From an uncultured Acidimicrobiales bacterium (GTDB lineage: Bacteria > Actinomycetota > Acidimicrobiia > Acidimicrobiales > CADCSY01), in contig CADCSY010000062.1 of assembly GCA_902805555.1 (NCBI GenBank), positions 1 to 62,229 on the forward strand: a stretch of DNA of 62,229 nt, in the 5' to 3' direction. Position 1 is the stretch's first letter. Every line of letters begins with the position of its first letter. This document shows, in pieces, positions 57,935 to 62,229 of the stretch. The position numbers were made by a program, and so were the translations under genes. Under the pieces are notes generated by a model that searched no databases, was not told the DNA's origin, and saw only the letters and a program-made list of their open reading frames with translations.

Positions 57935-58983
57935 GCGAGGTGCGCGGCGGGGTCGACGAGGCCGCACCGGCTCCCGAGGTCGTCGTCACCGGTGCCGCAG
58001 GCTGGCTCGGGCAGAACCTCGTCCGGGCGCTCGTGGGCCGCCGGCAGCGGGTGCGCTGCCTCGTGCACCGGGTCGAGGACGGCCCGCTCCTCCAGCTGCT
58101 CGGACGGGAGGTCGAGATCGTCGTCGGTGACGTCCGTGACCCTGCAGCCGTCTCGAGGCTCTTCGACGGTCTGGGGGCTGCGACCGTGTTCCACGCGGCG
58201 TCGGTGATCCACCCCGCCGGCAAGGTGCGCGAGCTGTTCGACGTGAACGTCGGCGGCACCGAGATCGTGCTGGACCGGGCCCGCAGCAGCGGGGCAGGCC
58301 GCTTCCTCCACGTCTCGTCGAACTCCCCGTTCGGGGCGAACGAGGCCCCCACGGACCGCTTCACCGAGGACTCGCCGTTCAACCCCTACCTCGGCTACGG
58401 CCGCTCGAAGCTGGAGGCGGAGCAGCTCGTCCAGCGGGGCCACGACCGCGGCGACGTCAGCGCCGTGATCCTGCGCCCGCCATGGTTCTACGGCCCGTTC
58501 CAGCCGGCACGGCAGAGCACGTTCTTCTCGGCGATCCGCAAGGGGCGCTTCCCCGTCATCGGGGACGGGTCGCAGCAGCGCTCGATGGTCTTCACCGGCA
58601 ACCTCGTCGACGCCCTCCTCGCAGCCGAGGTGGCGCCCGGTGCCCCCGGCCAGGCGTACTGGATCGCCGACGCGAGGCCGTACGAGCTGCGGGAGATCGT
58701 GGCCACGGTCCGCCAGGCGCTCGAGGAGGAGGGCCTCCCGGTGTCCGGGCGCGGCCTGCGCCTCCCGGCCCTCGCCGGGACCGTCGCGGCGGGCCTCGAT
58801 GGAGCGCTCCAGGCGCAGGGCCGCTACGTGCAGCCGCTGCACGTGCTCGGCGAGCTCAAGGACACCATCGCCTGCGACATCGGCAAGGCCCGTCGCGAGC
58901 TCGGATGGGAGCCCGCCACTGAGCTGCTCGGCGGGATGCGCACCAGCATCCGTTGGTGCCTCGACCGAGGGATGCAGCTGTGA
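57931..58983 (+). CDS. Extended SDR (NAD-dependent epimerase/3beta-HSD-like)
   Basis: 350 residues. VVVTGAAGWLGQNLVRALVG binds NAD(P), the catalytic Ser, Tyr and Lys lie in HVSSNSPFG and YLGYGRSKLEAE, and VILRPPWFYGPFQPARQSTF is the substrate loop. Resembles 3beta-hydroxysteroid dehydrogenase- and epimerase-type enzymes. The GTG overlaps the GMC stop by 4 nt (GTGA). Acts perhaps on the product of the GMC enzyme. Confidence 0.88.
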   Translation: MSEVRGGVDEAAPAPEVVVTGAAGWLGQNLVRALVGRRQRVRCLVHRVEDGPLLQLLGREVEIVVGDVRDPAAVSRLFDGLGAATVFHAASVIHPAGKVRELFDVNVGGTEIVLDRARSSGAGRFLHVSSNSPFGANEAPTDRFTEDSPFNPYLGYGRSKLEAEQLVQRGHDRGDVSAVILRPPWFYGPFQPARQSTFFSAIRKGRFPVIGDGSQQRSMVFTGNLVDALLAAEVAPGAPGQAYWIADARPYELREIVATVRQALEEEGLPVSGRGLRLPALAGTVAAGLDGALQAQGRYVQPLHVLGELKDTIACDIGKARRELGWEPATELLGGMRTSIRWCLDRGMQL

Positions 58984-60008
58984 GCCGGACCGTCCTCATC
59001 ACCGGCGGGAGCGGCTACTTCGGCACCGAGCTGGCCACACGGGCGCTCGCCCAGGGAGACGAGGTCCGCACGTTCGACCTCAACCCGCCGGCCGACGGCT
59101 CGGGCGTCGAGCACGTGACCGGGGACGTCCGCGACGTCGACGCCCTGCGGGCGGCCTGCGACGGGGTCGACGTGGTGCTCCACAACGTCGCCCAGGTCCC
59201 CCTGGCCAAGGACAAGGACCTCTTCTGGTCGGTGAACGTCCTGGGCACGGCGAACGTGCTCATCGCGGCGCGGGACGCGGGCGTGGCGAAGGTCGTCCAC
59301 ACCTCGACGAGCGCGGTGTTCGGCATCCCCGAGAGCAACCCGGTCGACGAGTCGTCGCCGTGCCGGCCGCTCGAGGCCTACGGCAGGGCGAAGCTCGAGG
59401 CTGAGGTGCTCTGCCGCGACGCGGTGGCGGGGGGCCTCGACGTGAGCGTCGTGCGGCCACGGACCATCCTCGGCCACGGCCGGCTCGGGATCATGGCCAT
59501 CCTCTTCGAGTTCGTGGCGGAGGGGGCCCCGGTCTACGTGCTCGGCTCGGGCGACAACCGCTACCAGCTCGTGCACGCCGACGACCTCGCGTCGGCGTGC
59601 CTGCTCGCCGGCGAGCGGGAGGGCCCGGCCACCTACAACATCGGCGCCTCCGAGTTCGGCACGATGCGCGAGACCCTCCAGGCGCTCGTCGACCACGCCG
59701 GCACCGGGTCGCGGGTCCGGTCGCTGCCGCTGGCCCCCGCCCGGGCTGCGATGAAGGCCCTCGGCGGGGTGGGGCTCGTCCCCTTCGCCCCCTACCACTG
59801 GCTGCTCTACGGCGAGTCGCTCTGGTTCGACACGACGAAGGCGCAGACCGAGCTCGGGTGGCGACCCGCCCACTCCAACGCCTCGATGGTGGTCGAGTCG
59901 TACGAGTGGTACCTCGCCCACCGCCACGAGCTGGCGGCCTCGAAGGGTTCGCACCACCAGTCGCCCACCCGCCTGGGCGCGCTGAAGGTGCTGCGGCGCC
60001 TCCCCTGA
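58980..60008 (+). CDS. Extended SDR (NAD-dependent epimerase/dehydratase)
   Basis: 342 residues. VLITGGSGYFGTELATRALA binds NAD(P); HTSTSAVFG and PLEAYGRAKLEAEV hold catalytic Ser/Thr, Tyr and Lys; VVRPRTILGHGRLGIMAILF and YQLVHADDLASACLLA are the substrate-binding and C-terminal motifs. It is a different subgroup from its neighbour, so not a recent duplicate. The GTG overlaps the preceding stop by 4 nt (GTGA). Last gene of the operon; converges on a membrane glycosyltransferase 15 nt away. Confidence 0.88.
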   Translation: MSRTVLITGGSGYFGTELATRALAQGDEVRTFDLNPPADGSGVEHVTGDVRDVDALRAACDGVDVVLHNVAQVPLAKDKDLFWSVNVLGTANVLIAARDAGVAKVVHTSTSAVFGIPESNPVDESSPCRPLEAYGRAKLEAEVLCRDAVAGGLDVSVVRPRTILGHGRLGIMAILFEFVAEGAPVYVLGSGDNRYQLVHADDLASACLLAGEREGPATYNIGASEFGTMRETLQALVDHAGTGSRVRSLPLAPARAAMKALGGVGLVPFAPYHWLLYGESLWFDTTKAQTELGWRPAHSNASMVVESYEWYLAHRHELAASKGSHHQSPTRLGALKVLRRLP

Positions 60009-60023
60009 GGTCCAGGAGCCCGA

Positions 60024-61955
60024 TCAGCCGTCCGGGCCGGGAGGGCCGCTGAACACGGCGATGGGCACGTCGAGCTCGATGATCCGGTCGATCCGGTCGT
60101 AGAGCTCGTTCGAGAACCCGGTGTGGAGGCCGAAGCCGCCGGGGTTCTCGTCGATGAGGCCGATGAGCTCCGGTCGGCCGGCGTCCTCGAGCTCGGCGAC
60201 CACCTCGGACCTGAGGCGGTCGAACTCGTCGAGGCCCTCGGGCCCGAAGGGGGCGTAGGTCGCGATCTCCTCGAACTCCGGCTTCGAGCGCCAGACCTCG
60301 ATGCCGGATCCCGAGGTCACGTGGACGTGCGTCGTCGCCTCCCCAGGGGTGCGCACGCGATGGCTCGTCACGGCGACGCGGGCGGCCTCCGGGGCCCCGA
60401 CGTCGAACCCTGCGCGCTCCAGCTCGTTGAACAGCACGTAGCCGTACGCCCCCTGGTGGCGGGCGTCGTCCCAGGTGACGAGGTAGCGCTGGCCGCCCCG
60501 GTCGCCGGATGCGACGTCGTCCTCGAGGGCGGCGATGACCTCGGGCACGAGGACGGCCGACGCGCGGGACACCTCGGGCGGGGACGGCTCCAGGTCCGTC
60601 GAATCGGAGGCCAGCCTGAGGCCGAGGAGCGCCGAGACGGCTACGAGGCCGACGGCACCCGCGACGGCGAGGGGGTGACGGGCCCGGGCGGCGACAAGGT
60701 CGGACAGCAGCGAGCATGCGCTCCAGGCGACTGCGAGCGTGACCATGGCGCCGAGGCCCCACGCCCAGAGCGTGAGGTAGATCCAGGGCGTCCCGAAGAT
60801 CCGGCTGACCGAGATCAAGCTGACGACGAGGGCGAGCGCGAGCAGCAGGTGCAGTCGCAGCAGCGTCCGGTGACGGCGACGCCAGGTGATCGCAGCCGAA
60901 CCGACGAACGCTGCCAGCAGCAGCCCGCCGGGGAGGGTGGGGGTGCCCCCGAGGAACGGCCGGCCTTCGATCACCGGCTCGGTCAGCAGGTGCCACGGGT
61001 TCAAGCTCACGAGCAGGTAGTCGATCCCCAGGCGCAACCCGAACGACGCCTCGGGGGGATCGGCGAAGTGCTCGGCGATGATCCTCAGGTTCCCACCCTG
61101 CGACCCCGTGACCTGCTCGGCCAACGGCGGGAACCAGAGCACGACCCCCAGCAACGCTCCGAGGGCGGCGAGCGCGATCCCCTCACGGCGAGCAGCGACG
61201 TCGGCGCGCCTGCGGAAGATCCACGCAGCCACCGACAGCGCGCCGACCCCGCCGAGCGTGGTGACCAGGCCGATGTAGGAGATGTGCGTCTGCATGCAGA
61301 ACGAACCTGCGAACACCGTGAGGGGGAGCACGCGGAGGTCGCCGCAGAGCAACGACCACACGCCCATCACGAACACGAGCCACCAGAGGACCGGCAGGTA
61401 CGGGTTCCACGGCAACGTCAGGGCGTGGCCGCCGTAGGCCTGGGCCATGACGGCGACGGTCACCGCCACGCCGAGCAGGAGGGCCGTGCCGCCCCGGCGG
61501 CGGGCCAGCCACAGCGTGCACCCCATCGCGATCACGTGCAGCGTGGCTGTCGCAGCGTAGAGGGCCCAGCTGCTGGCTCCGAAGAGCCGGTAGAAGACCG
61601 ACAGCGACCAGAAGCTGAGCGGACCGGGATGGCTCCCCTGCTCGAGACCGGCCCCGATCCGTCCGCCCAACCCCGTCAGCGGCGGGTCGGGCCCCCACAC
61701 GTCCCGCACTCGAAGCTCGGTCTGGGCGTCGTCGATGGTCGGGTACCAGCGCGGTTCCCGAAGCCCCACCACGGCTGCCACGAAGGGGATCGCGAGCAAC
61801 GCGAGGAGCAGCAGGAGGACGAGCCGCGAGCGCCTGCGGTCCGTGGGAGGCGGTTCGGCGTCCTCGCGGGGACGCTCACCGCCGGAGGGGCCACCGCCTG
61901 TCCGTGCGTCGCTGCGTGCAGGGGAGATCGAGGCGGCGTCAGGTGCCGTCTGCAC
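60024..61955 (-). CDS. GT-C-like polytopic membrane protein
   Basis: 643 residues. A 45-residue cytoplasmic leader rich in Pro/Arg/Glu is followed by about eleven membrane helices (to about 445) and a soluble C-terminal domain of 200 residues with VTSGSGIEVWRSKPEFEEIA. The first outer loop, TIDDAQTELRVRDVWGPDPP, has Asp-Asp as in GT-C transferases, and EQGSHPGPLSFW follows. Probably transfers a sugar from a polyprenyl-phosphate donor, by context. The GTG is set by TACGCT 6 nt upstream. Confidence 0.75.
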   Translation of the reverse strand: MQTAPDAASISPARSDARTGGGPSGGERPREDAEPPPTDRRRSRLVLLLLLALLAIPFVAAVVGLREPRWYPTIDDAQTELRVRDVWGPDPPLTGLGGRIGAGLEQGSHPGPLSFWSLSVFYRLFGASSWALYAATATLHVIAMGCTLWLARRRGGTALLLGVAVTVAVMAQAYGGHALTLPWNPYLPVLWWLVFVMGVWSLLCGDLRVLPLTVFAGSFCMQTHISYIGLVTTLGGVGALSVAAWIFRRRADVAARREGIALAALGALLGVVLWFPPLAEQVTGSQGGNLRIIAEHFADPPEASFGLRLGIDYLLVSLNPWHLLTEPVIEGRPFLGGTPTLPGGLLLAAFVGSAAITWRRRHRTLLRLHLLLALALVVSLISVSRIFGTPWIYLTLWAWGLGAMVTLAVAWSACSLLSDLVAARARHPLAVAGAVGLVAVSALLGLRLASDSTDLEPSPPEVSRASAVLVPEVIAALEDDVASGDRGGQRYLVTWDDARHQGAYGYVLFNELERAGFDVGAPEAARVAVTSHRVRTPGEATTHVHVTSGSGIEVWRSKPEFEEIATYAPFGPEGLDEFDRLRSEVVAELEDAGRPELIGLIDENPGGFGLHTGFSNELYDRIDRIIELDVPIAVFSGPPGPDG

Positions 61956-61961
61956 CGCGGG

Positions 61962-61967
61962 AGCGTA
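61962..61967 (-). promoter_or_regulatory. Leaderless -10 element TACGCT
   Basis: Six nt before the GTG at 61955. Confidence 0.55.
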
Positions 61968-62110
61968 TCCCTACCCGCCCGGAGGGACGGAGCCCCTCGT
62001 GCTCCGGAGCCGAGCCCTGCCCGAGGAACGGTCCCGACCACCGGACATCGAGCCAGTCGTACCGGCGCCACGGTCGACCGCCACAGGCGCCGGACGGGAA
62101 GCCCACCCGG

Positions 62111-62229
62111 CTAGGGAGTGGGATCCTCCGGGACCACCTCGTACAGCAGGTCGCCGTCGAAGTCACCCACGAGCTCGAGCGGCGCTGCCCGGGCGGGATC
62201 GCGCAGGGCCTGCCAGGCGCCGGCCTCCC
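62111..62229 (-). CDS. C-terminal end of a gene cut by the window edge
   Basis: Only the last 38 codons are present, ending with LELVGDFDGDLLYEVVPEDP and TP before a TAG. The strong codon bias and the GDFDGDLLYEVV ending, like the soluble tail of GT-C membrane proteins, suggest another envelope glycosyltransferase on the same strand. No family can be assigned from so little. Confidence 0.5.
   Translation of the reverse strand, partial: EAGAWQALRDPARAAPLELVGDFDGDLLYEVVPEDPTP

Noticed and set aside
1-62229. tRNA, rRNA, insertion sequence, integrase or prophage genes
   Set aside because: I read the gaps and proteins for such signals and found none; this is by eye, so a small RNA gene could be missed.

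Overview
The window is a very GC-rich, gene-dense stretch of bacterial chromosome with short intergenic gaps, many GTG starts, about half the genes on each strand, and no rRNA, tRNA, CRISPR array, insertion sequence or prophage gene that I can recognise. Family content (group 2 sigma-70, dodecin, Pkn-type Ser/Thr kinase, UvrD-HRDC helicase, polyprenol-phosphate mannose synthase, a 33-residue Lys-rich protein, several acyl-CoA enzymes) and YANNNT promoter hexamers placed directly in front of start codons point to an Actinomycetota chromosome. A deep-branching lineage such as Acidimicrobiia is my best guess, by inference from general gene content only.

Layout. 1-8.4 kb: sulfotransferase-like protein, antibiotic-type nucleotidyltransferase, M24 peptidase-like protein without the usual Asp ligands, sigma factor, polytopic membrane protein, PilZ protein, YqgE, iron-permease-like protein, acyl-CoA dehydrogenase. 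8.4-19.9 kb: housekeeping and metabolism (cysteine-rich protein, EngB GTPase overlapping a BaiN/HI0933-type flavoprotein, RNB nuclease, CAP lipoprotein, MaoC hydratase, dodecin, GlcD-type oxidase, SDR, phytanoyl-CoA-type dioxygenase, FKBP, DEAD-box helicase with a long leader). 20-30 kb: alkyl-sulfatase-like hydrolase, an orphan molybdenum hydroxylase large subunit, a two-gene metal ABC importer divergent from dps, and a large UvrD/HRDC helicase. 30-42 kb: enoyl-CoA hydratase coupled to a phosphatase; a leftward run of alpha/beta hydrolases, Zn-alcohol dehydrogenase, MFS carrier, a 66-residue protein, Ser/Thr kinase and lipoprotein; MerA/Lpd-like reductase; Nfu N-domain protein and nitroreductase. 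41.6-47 kb: a His-rich membrane protein behind a palindromic operator, then a heterodimeric ABC exporter whose two genes are bridged by a repeat-coded 59-codon frame. 47-51.4 kb: small hydrolases, GNAT, AlkA-like glycosylase, ArfB-like release factor, aldo/keto reductase and small proteins. 51.4-62.2 kb: a cell-envelope glycan region (GT4 transferase, methyltransferase, polyprenol-phosphate mannose synthase, three GT-C-like membrane proteins including one cut by the window end) that encloses a tightly coupled four-gene oxidoreductase operon (small protein, GMC oxidase, two extended SDRs).

The most general observation is a start-site grammar: at about 24 genes a YANNNT hexamer (mostly TAGGNT or TACNNT) lies exactly 6-8 nt before the start codon, with no Shine-Dalgarno sequence between, as expected of leaderless mRNAs. 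Genes without it generally show a GGAGG-like site or start inside the stop codon of the gene before (ATGA/GTGA). The most unusual single loci are the repeat-coded frame joining the two ABC exporter genes, the His-rich membrane protein with its operator, and the four-gene GMC/SDR operon.
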